This document shows positions 1 through 8,190 of a DNA stretch of 64,000 bases, in pieces (within the stretch, counting starts at the first letter, position 1; each line of letters opens with the position of its first letter). Location of the stretch: positions 1-64,000 of the forward strand of contig NZ_JACJKN010000004.1 in NCBI RefSeq assembly GCF_016900775.1, read 5' to 3'. Both the position numbers and the translations under genes were made by a program. The stretch comes from Olsenella uli (lineage in GTDB: Bacteria > Actinomycetota > Coriobacteriia > Coriobacteriales > Atopobiaceae). Under the pieces are notes generated by a model. That model did no database searches. It was not told the DNA's origin and saw only the letters and a program-made list of their open reading frames with translations.

Positions 1-19
1 AGATGTGTATAAGAGACAG
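1..19 (+). other. Tn5/Nextera mosaic-end adapter remnant
   Basis: The first 19 bases are exactly the Tn5 transposase mosaic end used in Nextera libraries (AGATGTGTATAAGAGACAG). Genomic sequence therefore begins at about base 20. This is a library artefact left at the contig end, not a mobile element of the organism. Confidence 0.97.
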
Positions 20-31
20 CTTATCGCCCGT

Positions 32-1519
32 CTATGCCGTGGGGCGGCCGGACTCCGCGCGCTCCTCGAGGGCGAGGCGGCTGCGCAGGTCGGCAAGCCC
101 GAGCTCAAGTCCAACGGGATAGGTCTGGGGGTTGAGGAATCGGGCGACCGCCGGGTCGAGCCGCATGAGGGCCTCGCGACAGCGCTCGCGAGCGACCTCG
201 ATGCCCTCGGGGCCTCCCGTGCGCCTGCCGTGCTCGACGAGCTTGACGAGCAGCTCCTCGGGCTCGCCCGAGAGGCGGTGCGTCAGGTACGGGTCGAGGA
301 TGTCGACCATCTCGCGCGGCGTCCCCTCGCGTGCCACGTCGTCGACGACGAGCATGTCGGCCGTGGGGCGGCCCGCCTGGTCGTAGTAGCGCAGGACGTG
401 CTGGACGCCCGGAACGGTGCGCTTGTAGGACTGCTCGGAGAGCTTGATCACGGGCGTCCACGGCTCGCTCTTGTCGCGACGGACGGCGGAGAGCTTGTAT
501 ACGCCGCCGAGCGAGGGCTGCGGGTCGCACGTGGCGAGCTTGGTCCCCACGCCGAAGGAGTCGATCGGGGCGCCCTGGGCGAAGAGCGACTGGATGGTGT
601 ACTCGTCGAGGTCGTTGGAGACCGAGATCTTGACATAGGGCAGGCCGGCCTCGTCGAAGGCGGAGCGGGCCTCCTTGGAGAGGCGGGCGAGGTCGCCCGA
701 GTCGAGGCGCACGGCGGAGAGGCGCTCGCCGCTGCCCTCCATCTCCTTGGCCACGGTGATGGCGTTTCTGATGCCCTGGTGCACGTCATAGGTGTCGAGC
801 AGGAGCACGCAGTTCTTGGGGCTCGACTTGGCAAAGGCGCGGAACGCCTCGAGCTCGTTCGGGAAGGCCATGACCCAGGAGTGGGCGTGCGTGCCAAAGA
901 CGGGGATGCCGTAGATCTTGCCGGCGAGGACGTTCGACGTGGACGAGGCCCCGGCGATGTAGGAGGCACGCGCCACGGCGAGGCCGCCGTCCGGGCCCTG
1001 GGCGCGGCGCAGGCCGAAGTCGGAGACCGGGTGGCCCTCCGCCGCTCGCACCACGCGAGCGGTCTTGGTGGCCACGAGCGTCTGGAAGTTCACGAGGTTG
1101 AGAAGCGCCGTCTCGATGAGCTGGCAGTCGATGACCGGGCCCTCCACCCGCACCATGGGCTCGCGCCCAAAGACGATCTGGCCCTCGGGGACGGCGTGGA
1201 TCGTGATGTCGAGACGGTGGTTGCGCAGGTACTCCAGAAACTCAGCCCTGAACATGGGCCCGCCGCCGGGCGCCTGGATGCCGGAGAGGTAGGCGATGTC
1301 GTCATCCTCGAAGACGAAGTTCTCAACGAGGTCGGCGATCTGGCCGGTGCCGCAGCACACGGCGTAGCCGCCGTCGAAGGGACAGTCGCGGAAGAAGGCG
1401 TTGAAGCAGGCCTCCCCGTCGGCAAGCCCCGCCTCCCAGAACCCCTGGGCCATCGTGAGCTCGTAGAGGTCCGTGTTGAGGCAGACGTCGGTGGGCTTGG
1501 TGCGGTCGGTGAGAGACAT
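32..1519 (-). CDS. pncB: Nicotinate phosphoribosyltransferase
   Basis: It converts nicotinate, PRPP and ATP to nicotinate mononucleotide, the entry step of the Preiss-Handler NAD salvage route in the cytosol. The 495-residue protein has the family N-terminus (TDLYELTMAQGFWEAG, about residues 16-31), the segment FGTHAHSWVMAFPNE near residue 210, and the VRLDSGDLARLS and FGVGTKLATC phosphate-binding region near residues 270-330. Length matches the long NAPRTase class. An AGGAGC ribosome site precedes the ATG. It lies 8 bp downstream of a small membrane protein gene on the same strand, so cotranscription is likely. The stop codon lies only 12 bases inside the real end of the contig. Confidence 0.95.
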   Translation of the reverse strand: MSLTDRTKPTDVCLNTDLYELTMAQGFWEAGLADGEACFNAFFRDCPFDGGYAVCCGTGQIADLVENFVFEDDDIAYLSGIQAPGGGPMFRAEFLEYLRNHRLDITIHAVPEGQIVFGREPMVRVEGPVIDCQLIETALLNLVNFQTLVATKTARVVRAAEGHPVSDFGLRRAQGPDGGLAVARASYIAGASSTSNVLAGKIYGIPVFGTHAHSWVMAFPNELEAFRAFAKSSPKNCVLLLDTYDVHQGIRNAITVAKEMEGSGERLSAVRLDSGDLARLSKEARSAFDEAGLPYVKISVSNDLDEYTIQSLFAQGAPIDSFGVGTKLATCDPQPSLGGVYKLSAVRRDKSEPWTPVIKLSEQSYKRTVPGVQHVLRYYDQAGRPTADMLVVDDVAREGTPREMVDILDPYLTHRLSGEPEELLVKLVEHGRRTGGPEGIEVARERCREALMRLDPAVARFLNPQTYPVGLELGLADLRSRLALEERAESGRPTA

Positions 1520-1527
1520 GGCTCCTC

Positions 1528-1839
1528 CTATCCAAGGACCGTGGCCGCGAGCCAGACGATGGCGACGCCCACCACGGCGAGAATGACGACCTTCTGGCCG
1601 AGCGGCATCCTGAGGTCATCGTCGTCGGGCTCCATGAGGGCGCGCCCGCGCTCCCGGGCCTCGGCGTCGCGCGCGGCGCGGGCCCGATCGGCCTCGCCCT
1701 CCGCCCGCTGCTTGCGCAAGCGCTCGAGCTCGGCGCGCTCCGCGGCGTCGCGCGCGGCCTGCTCGCGCGCGGCCTTCTCGGCGCGCAGCTCCTCGAGCTC
1801 GGCGCGCTCCTCGTCGGAAAGACCGGTCCTGTCCGCCAT
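1528..1839 (-). CDS. Small charged protein with C-terminal membrane anchor
   Basis: This is a 103-residue protein of no recognised family. Residues 1-70 are almost entirely Glu, Arg, Ala, Lys and Leu in an amphipathic pattern typical of a single long helix or coiled coil (for example DEERAELEELRAEKAARE). Residues about 80-100 form one hydrophobic membrane segment ending VVILAVVGVAIVWLAATVLG. The start at 1839 was chosen because GGAGG sits just upstream and the sequence before it is non-coding in character. It resembles, on a small scale, the coiled-coil and C-terminal anchor architecture of the protein at 28094-29428. Position next to pncB gives no clear functional hint. Confidence 0.75.
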   Translation of the reverse strand: MADRTGLSDEERAELEELRAEKAAREQAARDAAERAELERLRKQRAEGEADRARAARDAEARERGRALMEPDDDDLRMPLGQKVVILAVVGVAIVWLAATVLG

Positions 1840-1877
1840 GCGACCTCCGTCAGTCGTGCTGCTGCAGTGACAACAGT

Positions 1878-2882
1878 TTATACCCCAGCCGGGCCGCCCG
1901 GCGCGCCGAGCTCGGGGCCGGCCACGCCCGTGGCGTCGAAGGCGGGCACGAAGCTCTCTGACACGGTGCCGCCCTCCTGCCACCAGATCCGCTCGAAGCC
2001 CAGGTCGTCGGCATGGCAGAGCACGAGCTCGTACTCCTCCTCAGTGACCCCGCGCGCGAGCGCACCGCCCGCGCGGCGGCACGCCTCGTTGGGCGTGTAC
2101 TGGTTCATCACGGAGAGGTCGGCGTCGTTGCCGCAGATCTCCCAGACGAGGTCGAGCGCGGCGCACGAGTCGTCCGCGTGCTCGGGGAGCACGAGGTGGC
2201 GCACGATCACGCCGCGCCGCAGGGCGCCGTCCGGCGCGCAGGCGCGCCCTCCCGCCGCGCGCACGGCGTCGACCATGACCGCGAGCGACGCGGCGGCGAC
2301 CTCGGGATAGTCCCCGGCGCGTGAGAGCTCCTCGGCGAGCGCGGGGCTCGCGTACTTGAAGTCGGTGAGCCAGACGTCCACGACGTCCGCGAGCGCCGAG
2401 ACCACCTCGGGCAGCTCGTAGCCGGACGTGTTGCAGACCACGGGCAGCGCAAGCCCGGCGCCCCGGGCGAGAAGGACCGCCTCGCGGACGTGGGGCGCAA
2501 AGTGGAGGGGGGTCACCAGGTTGACGTTGAGCGCGCCCTGCGCCTGGAGCTCGAGCATCATCTCGGCGAGGCGCGCGGAGCTCACCGGCAGGCCGAAGCC
2601 CCCGCTCGAGATCTCGTGGTTCTGGCAGAAGACGCAGCGCAGCGGGCACCCCGAGAAGAAGATCGCGCCGGAGCCCGCCTCCCCGGATATGGGCGGCTCC
2701 TCCCAGAAGTGCAGGGCGCTTCTCGCCACGGTGAGCTCCGAGGTCATGCCGCACATCCCGCGCCGCCCCGCCGAGCGCGCGGCCCCGCAGCGCCGGGGGC
2801 AGAGCTCGCAGCGGTCGTAGGCCGTCCGGCCGAGGTCGGCGGCGGCCGGGGGCGCGGCGCCGGGGCCCTTCTCGCCCGCCAC
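1878..2882 (-). CDS. PflX-like radical SAM protein
   Basis: A radical SAM iron-sulfur enzyme of the uncharacterised PflX group (COG1313), related to pyruvate formate-lyase activating enzymes. The 334-residue protein opens with a four-cysteine motif (CELCPRRCGAARS... GMCGM, about residues 25-47), typical of this group, then the cluster-binding CPLRCVFCQNHEISSGGFG (C-x3-C-x2-C, about residues 80-98). The radical SAM barrel follows, ending with the VMNQYTPNEAC segment near residue 265. The start is GTG, one base after the stop of the sugar-phosphate transferase gene, so the two are probably translationally coupled. The substrate protein is unknown. Confidence 0.9.
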   Translation of the reverse strand: MAGEKGPGAAPPAAADLGRTAYDRCELCPRRCGAARSAGRRGMCGMTSELTVARSALHFWEEPPISGEAGSGAIFFSGCPLRCVFCQNHEISSGGFGLPVSSARLAEMMLELQAQGALNVNLVTPLHFAPHVREAVLLARGAGLALPVVCNTSGYELPEVVSALADVVDVWLTDFKYASPALAEELSRAGDYPEVAAASLAVMVDAVRAAGGRACAPDGALRRGVIVRHLVLPEHADDSCAALDLVWEICGNDADLSVMNQYTPNEACRRAGGALARGVTEEEYELVLCHADDLGFERIWWQEGGTVSESFVPAFDATGVAGPELGAPGGPAGV

Positions 2883-2883
2883 G

Positions 2884-4068
2884 CTAGCCGTCCCTCCTGT
2901 GCCGGCGGAGGTTCTCCCTCTCCTCCTCGAAGGCGGCGTCCCCCGGCGCGACGAGCTCGTCGGCGCCGGTCTTGGGGTTGTAGTGGTGCAGCAGGACCGG
3001 CTCGAAGAGGTGGAGGTGGCGCGCGAAGGCGACCGAGACGAGCAGCAGCAGGCAGAAGATGGCGATGCGCGGGACGGTCTCCACCTGCGTCATCACGAGC
3101 GACCCCACGCACATGAGGCCCGTCCAGGCATACATCAGCAGCACGGCCTGCCGCTGGTCGAAGCCCTCGTCGATGAGGCGGTGGTGGATGTGGCCGCGGT
3201 CCGCGTGCCCGATCCCCGTGTGCCCGCGCAGGCGCCGCACGATGGCGGAGAACGTGTCGATGATGGGCACGGCGGCGATCACGAGCGGCACGATGATGGT
3301 GGTGAGGCCCGCGAAGCGCGTGACCGAGAGCAGCGACACCGCCCCGAGGGCGAAGCCGAGCGTGAGCGCGCCCGAGTCGCCCATGAAGATCGAGGCCGGG
3401 TGAAAGTTGTAGCGCAGGAAGCCGAGCGAGGAGCCGGCCACGGCCACGGAGAGCGCGGCGGCGTCGAGCCGGCCCGCCCAGACGGAGAGCACGAACATCG
3501 TGAAGCTCGCGATGGCCGAGATCCCGGCGGCAAGCCCGTCGAGGCCGTCGATGAGGTTGATGATGTTGGTGTAGGCCACGAGGTAGACCACGGTCACCGG
3601 GTAGGCGAGCCACCCCAGGTGGATGAAGCCGCCGGAGACGAAGGGGTTGGAGATGTCCCCGATGACGAGGCCTCCCGCCACGGCGATGACGGCGGCGAGG
3701 ACCTGCCCGAGGAGCTTCTGGCGCGGCGAGAGCGAGAAGCGGTCGTCAAGCAGGCCGGTGAGGAAGATAACGACAAACGCGAGCACGAGCAGCCAGTAGT
3801 TGACCTCGAGCCGGGGCGACGGCACGAGCACCACGGGCCAGCCCCAGAAGGTGGTCCCCAGGTACTGGACGACGAAGGCGGCCACGATGCCGAGGAAGAT
3901 GGCGACGCCCCCCATGCGCGGGATGGGCCTCTTGTTGATCCTGCGGGCGTTGGGGTAGTCCACGGCGCCGCACCAGACGGCAATCCTGCGGGCCAGCGGC
4001 GTCGAGACGAGCGAGACGAGGAAGGATGCTGCGAGAAGGCACAGGTACGGTATCAAATCTGAATCCAC
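2884..4068 (-). CDS. WecA/TagO-type undecaprenyl-phosphate sugar-1-phosphate transferase
   Basis: A polytopic membrane enzyme of the MraY/WecA superfamily that moves a HexNAc-1-phosphate from UDP to undecaprenyl phosphate and starts a cell-surface polymer such as teichoic acid or polysaccharide. About ten hydrophobic segments alternate with conserved loops: NARRINKRPIPRMGG near residue 40, the aspartate motif GLLDDRFSLSP near 105, NIINLIDGLDGLAAG near 165, MGDSGALTLGF near 225, and the WecA-type histidine motif GHADRGHIHHRLID near 285. That last motif separates it from MraY. The start is GTG with AAGG upstream. The C-terminal tail of about 50 residues is charged and probably cytosolic. Confidence 0.92.
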   Translation of the reverse strand: MDSDLIPYLCLLAASFLVSLVSTPLARRIAVWCGAVDYPNARRINKRPIPRMGGVAIFLGIVAAFVVQYLGTTFWGWPVVLVPSPRLEVNYWLLVLAFVVIFLTGLLDDRFSLSPRQKLLGQVLAAVIAVAGGLVIGDISNPFVSGGFIHLGWLAYPVTVVYLVAYTNIINLIDGLDGLAAGISAIASFTMFVLSVWAGRLDAAALSVAVAGSSLGFLRYNFHPASIFMGDSGALTLGFALGAVSLLSVTRFAGLTTIIVPLVIAAVPIIDTFSAIVRRLRGHTGIGHADRGHIHHRLIDEGFDQRQAVLLMYAWTGLMCVGSLVMTQVETVPRIAIFCLLLLVSVAFARHLHLFEPVLLHHYNPKTGADELVAPGDAAFEEERENLRRHRRDG

Positions 4069-4244
4069 CTTGCCCCCTTCCCGGCACGTTATCTCGGCAG
4101 TTGCCCTGCCATGATAGCGGAAATCCGGACACGGGCGCGCCGGAGGGCCCCAAGCTGCGACATAACCGCGCGGCGCACACGCTCACACCAACTTTTACGA
4201 AGAACGGAGGCCATGTCAAGACTGGTATCCCCCACGAGAACCCC

Positions 4245-4415
4245 TATAGTAGGTTGTGTCGTCCCCCTGCGGCCAAACTGGGTGAACCGACAAGCGTTAC
4301 GAGGGAGTCCGATATCTCGTGTTCAGTACGGGTATTCCCCGTTGATGGGAAAGCCGGAACGCGCGATGGGGACACCCACCTTTGAGAGGTGGGTTCATTA
4401 TTCGCCGCAGGGGGC
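4245..4415 (+). ncRNA. ssrS: Candidate 6S-like structured RNA
   Basis: No convincing protein is encoded here, but the strand folds well. CCCCCTGCGG (4263-4272) pairs perfectly with CCGCAGGGGG (4405-4414) as a closing stem. Inside are a 6-bp hairpin CCCACC/GGTGGG (4375-4393) on the 3' side, a small ACGGG/CCCGT hairpin (4328-4342), and a possible GCGTT/AACGC upper stem. A closing stem, large bubble and small hairpin on the 3' side is the 6S RNA plan, and GACACCCACCTTTGAG resembles the same part of E. coli 6S. A TATAGT -10-like box lies at 4245-4250. Length of about 155-170 nt is slightly short for 6S. Signature motifs of SRP RNA, RNase P and tmRNA are absent. Confidence 0.45.
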
Positions 4416-4487
4416 GTCTTTGTGCCGCGGCGACGTCCTTCTCGCCCTTCTCTCCCCTTGCCCGCGCCCCGCTACGCGCACCCCCTG

Positions 4488-4629
4488 CGATTGGGTGGCA
4501 TTCTTGATGGCCCACCCCACCGCCAACGCCCCAAAGGCGCTCGCGGGCCCGATTTGCCCCAGACCAGGCGCGATTGGGCACCCTTCTTGATGCAACCGCC
4601 GCCCCGACATCAAAGGTGCCACCCAATCG
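4488..4629. repeat. TIR element A (GATTGGGTGGCA family)
   Basis: A 142-bp intergenic element bounded by about 22-bp inverted ends (CGATTGGGTGGCATTCTTGA on the left; the right end is its near-perfect complement, 20 of 22 matching). A second, degenerate copy of the left end lies inside at about 4571. No protein can be recognised. Related elements occur at 18054, 30738 and 51440. It could be a MITE or a small structured RNA gene. Confidence 0.75.
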
Positions 4630-4843
4630 GGCAGGGATCTTGGCAGGAGGGGCCCGCCCACGAGCGCGCGACCGGCCAATCACCCAATCTCCCCGCGTTT
4701 CTGGCGGCATGTGGAGGTCGCATGCGGAGGCCGCGTGCGGACACGACGCCAGGGCGCCGCAATCCGCCCGCGCGAGGCAATTGCCAATTGGCGCTTGACA
4801 TCTCCGAGGCGCCCTGCCACAATAGCCAACGCGCAATGCGCCT

Positions 4844-4919
4844 GGGGACGTAGCTCAGCTGGGAGAGCGCTGCCTTCGCAAGGCAGAGGCCGGGGGTTCG
4901 AATCCCCTCGTCTCCACCA
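4844..4919 (+). tRNA. tRNA-Ala (anticodon CGC)
   Basis: A complete 76-nt cloverleaf with the CCA end encoded. Acceptor GGGGACG pairs with CGTCTCC, including the G3-U70 wobble pair that identifies alanine tRNAs. The anticodon stem CTGCC/GGCAG holds loop TTCGCAA, so the anticodon is CGC, reading GCG codons. The T arm is GGGGGTTCGAATCCCC. An independent terminator follows 10 bases later. Confidence 0.97.
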
Positions 4920-4929
4920 GGTCATGTCA

Positions 4930-4961
4930 GGCGGGTGCCCGTATAGGGCGCCCGCCTTTTT
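4930..4961 (+). terminator. Rho-independent terminator after tRNA-Ala
   Basis: An 11-bp GC-rich stem, GGCGGGTGCCC against GGGCGCCCGCC with one G-T pair and a 5-nt loop, is followed directly by TTTTT. It ends the tRNA-Ala transcript. Confidence 0.9.
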
Positions 4962-5071
4962 CGTGCGCGCCAGCAGGAGGAGAGCATGCCGCGGCGCACG
5001 GACGGGGCCCTCTGGCGAGAAGAACCGTGCGCCGAGGCATGCCCGGGCACGGGACGGTCAGGAAGGGCGCC

Positions 5072-5926
5072 TCACTCCCCGTACTCCCCGCGCAGGGAGT
5101 ACCAGCCGCACGACTCCCCCACCACGAGCGGCACGTCGAAGAGCCGGCTCATGACCGGGCCCGTGAGGAGCTCGTCCTTGGAGCCGTCGGCGAAGACCTC
5201 GGCGTCCTTGATGAGCAGGACGCGCCCGATGGCGGGGATGATGTCCTCGGGGTAGTGCGTCACGAGCACCACGGAGCGCCCCTCGGCCGCGAGCGTCCCC
5301 ATGGTCTGGCGGACGTGGTACATGCCCTCGGGGTCGAGGCCGGTGCACGGCTCGTCGAAGATGAGGACCTGCGGGTCGCGCACGAGCTCGCGCGCCACGA
5401 GCACGCGCCGGACCTGCCCCGTGGAGAGCGTCATCACGTCGCGGTCGGCGAGCGCGGCGATGCCGAGCCGCTCGAGCGCGTCGGCGGCGAGCGCGCGGTC
5501 ACGCTCCCCCACCTCGCCGCGCAGCGGCACGCCGAGCGTGCCGAAGAGCCCTCCCACCACGATGTCGATGACCGGCAGGTGCACGCGCACCTGGTCGTGC
5601 ATCGTGGAGCTCACGATGCCGAGGGTGCGCTTGATGTCGGCGAGCCTCGGGCGCGCCGCGCCGCGGAAGCGCACCGGGGGCTCCTCGCGCCAGAGCGGGA
5701 AGACCTCGCGCGTGAGCAGCTGGATGAACGTGGACTTGCCCGCGCCGTTAGGGCCGAGAAGCGCCACGTGCTCGCCCTCGGCGAGCGTGAAGTCGCCCAC
5801 GTGCAGGATGGTCTTGCCGCCGCGCACCACGCTCGCGTCGTGGATCTGGAAGAGCGGCGTGACGTCGTTCTTCTCGCCCGCCGCGCCGTTCTTCTCGCCC
5901 GCGGCGTCACTCCCGATGGTTTCCAT
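5072..5926 (-). CDS. ModF/YlmA-type ABC transporter ATP-binding protein
   Basis: A 284-residue ABC ATPase with one nucleotide-binding domain, most like the COG1119 (ModF/YlmA) group. Walker A is LLGPNGAGKST near residue 57; the signature is the variant LSTGQVRR near residue 165; Walker B with catalytic Glu is VLIFDEPCTGLDP near 188; the switch His is VLVTHYPEDI near 220. No partner permease or binding protein is adjacent, so the substrate is unknown. The start at 5926 was chosen because the sequence upstream is promoter-like and non-coding. The first 20 residues contain GEKN twice; each corresponds to a copy of the CGAGAAGAAC word, and this tail looks like added low-conservation sequence. Confidence 0.88.
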   Translation of the reverse strand: METIGSDAAGEKNGAAGEKNDVTPLFQIHDASVVRGGKTILHVGDFTLAEGEHVALLGPNGAGKSTFIQLLTREVFPLWREEPPVRFRGAARPRLADIKRTLGIVSSTMHDQVRVHLPVIDIVVGGLFGTLGVPLRGEVGERDRALAADALERLGIAALADRDVMTLSTGQVRRVLVARELVRDPQVLIFDEPCTGLDPEGMYHVRQTMGTLAAEGRSVVLVTHYPEDIIPAIGRVLLIKDAEVFADGSKDELLTGPVMSRLFDVPLVVGESCGWYSLRGEYGE

Positions 5927-6045
5927 TTGATGCCCCCTCGCGTCGCGCCGGGACAGGCGCGCCCCGGCAGGTCTACTATAGGCAGACCGCAACTGCGCCC
6001 GCGCGCCAACCGGCGCGCCGTCACCAACTGGCAAAGGAGCCCGCC

Positions 6046-7266
6046 ATGGCAGAGATGCTCACGCTCGAGGCCTTCGAGGAGGCGTCCGAGAAGGTCCGCG
6101 AGGTCACGCTCGAGACCAAGCTCGTGGAGAGCCCGCACTTCTCCGCGAGCACGGGCAACCGCGTCTGGCTCAAGCCCGAGAACATGCAGCGCACGGGCGC
6201 CTACAAGGTGCGCGGCGCGTACTACAGGATCTCCACCCTCTCGCCCGAGGAGCTCTCCCGCGGCATCATCACCGCGAGCGCCGGCAACCACGCGCAGGGC
6301 GTGGCCTTTGCCGCCACGCGCGCCGGGGCGCGCTCCGTGGTGGTCATGCCCGAGACCACGCCGCTCATCAAGGTGGAGCGCACCAAGCACTACGGCGCCG
6401 AGGTCGTGCTGCACGGCGACGTCTACGACGAGGCCTGCGACCACGCGCTCGAGCTCGCCGAGCGCGACGGCCTCACCTTCATCCACCCGTTCAACGACCC
6501 GTGCGTCTCCACCGGCCAGGGCACGATCGCCATGGAGGTCGTGCAGGAGCTGCCGCTCGTGGACACGATCCTCGTGCCGGTGGGCGGCGGCGGCCTGGCC
6601 TGCGGCGTGGCCACCTTCGCCAAGCTCTACAACCCCAAGATCCGCGTGATCGGCGTGGAGCCCGAGGGCGCACCCTCGCTCACGGCGGCGCTCGAGGCGG
6701 GCCACCCCGTGAAGCTGCCCTCCGCCAACACCATCGCCGACGGCACCGCGGTGCTCGAGGTGGGAGACAAGGTCTTCCCGTACCTGCGCGACAACCTCGA
6801 CGACGTCATGTGCGTCCCCGACGACGAGCTCGTGGTGGCCTTCCTCGACATGGTGGAGAACCACAAGATGGTCGTGGAGAACTCCGGCCTGCTCACGGTG
6901 GCGGCGCTCAAGCACCTGCCCGCGGAGAACAAGCGCGTGGTCTCCATCCTCTCCGGCGGCAACATGGACGTCATCACGATGAGCTCCGTGGTGCAGCACG
7001 GCCTCATCATGCGCGACCGCATCTTCACGGTGAGCGTGCTGCTGCCCGACCGCCCGGGCATGCTCGTGCGCGTGGCGCAGGTCATCGCGGGCCAGAACGG
7101 CAACGTCATCAAGCTGGAGCACAACCAGTTCGTGAGCACCAACCGCAACGCCGCCGTGGAGCTGCGCGTCACGATCGAGGCTTTCGGCGCCGACCACAAG
7201 GCCCAAATCGTGGACGCCCTCGAGGCCGCGGGCTTCTCCCCCACGCTAGTACAGACGTCGCTGTAG
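6046..7266 (+). CDS. ilvA: Threonine ammonia-lyase with ACT domain
   Basis: A PLP enzyme that deaminates threonine to 2-oxobutanoate, the first step toward isoleucine. The 406-residue protein has the PLP lysine in RTGAYKVRGAYYR near residue 50, the cofactor-phosphate loop VPVGGGGLACGV near 180, and a C-terminal ACT domain from about residue 325 (FTVSVLLPDRPGMLVRVAQV). The single ACT domain and length fit the short TdcB-like class rather than the two-domain biosynthetic enzyme of E. coli, but the ilvDBNC cluster lies 1.2 kb downstream, which supports a biosynthetic role. AAAGGAGCCCGCC precedes the ATG. The stop codon touches the left arm of a long palindrome. Confidence 0.95.
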   Translation: MAEMLTLEAFEEASEKVREVTLETKLVESPHFSASTGNRVWLKPENMQRTGAYKVRGAYYRISTLSPEELSRGIITASAGNHAQGVAFAATRAGARSVVVMPETTPLIKVERTKHYGAEVVLHGDVYDEACDHALELAERDGLTFIHPFNDPCVSTGQGTIAMEVVQELPLVDTILVPVGGGGLACGVATFAKLYNPKIRVIGVEPEGAPSLTAALEAGHPVKLPSANTIADGTAVLEVGDKVFPYLRDNLDDVMCVPDDELVVAFLDMVENHKMVVENSGLLTVAALKHLPAENKRVVSILSGGNMDVITMSSVVQHGLIMRDRIFTVSVLLPDRPGMLVRVAQVIAGQNGNVIKLEHNQFVSTNRNAAVELRVTIEAFGADHKAQIVDALEAAGFSPTLVQTSL

Positions 7267-7341
7267 TGTCCCAAAGGGGGACAGGACGAAATTGGGACAC
7301 CTCTGGGTGTCCCAATTTCGTCCTGTCCCCCTTTGGGACAC
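7266..7341. repeat. Perfect palindrome P1 (BIME-like), downstream of RAYT
   Basis: Two 36-nt perfectly complementary arms separated by the 4-nt loop TCTG. Each arm is itself bounded by GTGTCCCAA and its complement around a GGGGGACAGG core, so the element is a palindrome built from two smaller ones. It starts at the ilvA stop codon and ends 8 bp before the RAYT stop. It may act as a bidirectional transcription barrier between the two convergent genes. Confidence 0.95.
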
Positions 7342-7349
7342 CTCTTGGG

Positions 7350-8162
7350 TCACGTCGTCGCTCGCGTGATGGTCTTCGCCCCGATTCCGGTAAGCCTCTC
7401 TATCTGCCGGACGGAGAGCCCTCCCTCGCGAAGGGCGAGGAGCCTCTCGTTTCTCTCGCCCATGGGAAGCGTCTTCACATCGTAAGCGGGGATGTCCCCG
7501 AGCACGGCCCTCGCCACCTCCCTCATCTCATCGTCGGGAATCCGTACGCCGCCGGAGAACCGATAGTTGACCTTAGGCGCCGCGGCGCAGAACTCCTTGA
7601 AACCCTCCTTTCCGCCGAGCATATCGAGAATGACCTCCCGCTTGGAAATTCCCGAATCGGTCGCGTACTCCGAGTAGCTGCTCCACCGGTACTTGTCGGC
7701 AGGACAGATGCCGCCCCTCTCGGGATTGTTGTGAACATAGCGGACGGCCTCGAGAAGATACGCGTCGCTCTCTATGGGGAAGCTCTTAAACCTCTCCTGG
7801 AAGACGTGCCCAACGTGTCCGGTCCGTGCATTGAAGCGCTGCGCATAGCGCATGGCGAGCGATCCGACGGCTTTGCTCAGACATCCCTCGGAATCGCAGA
7901 GCACAAGATGGACGTGGTTGTCCATCAGGCACCAGGCGACCACGTCCACCCCGCGATCGATTAGCTGCCGGGAGAGCAGCTCGAGAAATGCCCTTCGGTC
8001 GTCATCGTCCTCAAAGATGTTGCGCCTGCCGTCCCCGCGCAGAATCACGTGATAATAGCCCGACTCCGATACCCTTCTCGCCGCGCGCACGCCTGCCCCC
8101 TTCCCCCGGTTCTTCTCTGATACCCGCCTGAGGGACAATCGGGCCCTGAAAGGGCGTCCCAT
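7350..8162 (-). CDS. REP-associated tyrosine transposase (RAYT, Y1/HUH family)
   Basis: A single-strand DNA nickase of the TnpA-REP type that in other bacteria processes REP hairpins. The domestic 270-residue form shows the core RRVSESGYYHVILRG, the metal-binding HUH motif in DNHVHLVLCD near residue 85, and the tyrosine helix YLLEAVRYVHNNPERGG near residue 140. A C-terminal helix-turn-helix-like segment follows (LSVRQIERLTGI). The start at 8162 is the first ATG outside the sequence that encodes a repeat arm; the codon itself lies within that arm. The gene is flanked by related palindromic sequence on both sides and has no terminal inverted repeats or target duplication of an insertion sequence. 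Confidence 0.9.
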   Translation of the reverse strand: MGRPFRARLSLRRVSEKNRGKGAGVRAARRVSESGYYHVILRGDGRRNIFEDDDDRRAFLELLSRQLIDRGVDVVAWCLMDNHVHLVLCDSEGCLSKAVGSLAMRYAQRFNARTGHVGHVFQERFKSFPIESDAYLLEAVRYVHNNPERGGICPADKYRWSSYSEYATDSGISKREVILDMLGGKEGFKEFCAAAPKVNYRFSGGVRIPDDEMREVARAVLGDIPAYDVKTLPMGERNERLLALREGGLSVRQIERLTGIGAKTITRATT

Positions 8163-8190
8163 TTGTATCCTGTCCCTATTTGGGACACCG
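8152..8190. repeat. Single degenerate REP arm at the RAYT 5' end
   Basis: The sequence GGCGTCCCATTTGTATCCTG and the following GTCCC...TTTGGGACACC aligns with the right arm of the palindrome at 7306-7341, with several substitutions. Only one arm is present. The RAYT start codon lies within it, so this arm probably belongs to the transposase promoter or leader. Confidence 0.75.

Noticed and set aside
5-1870. Long plus-strand open frame opposite pncB, and similar long antisense frames throughout
   Set aside because: High GC leaves antisense frames open by chance. They are composed of His, Gly, Arg and Val repeats without domains, while the opposite strand encodes a recognised protein.
4245-4415. 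SRP RNA, RNase P RNA or tmRNA
   Set aside because: The diagnostic conserved segments of each, such as GGTCCGGAAGGAAGCAG for SRP RNA, are absent.
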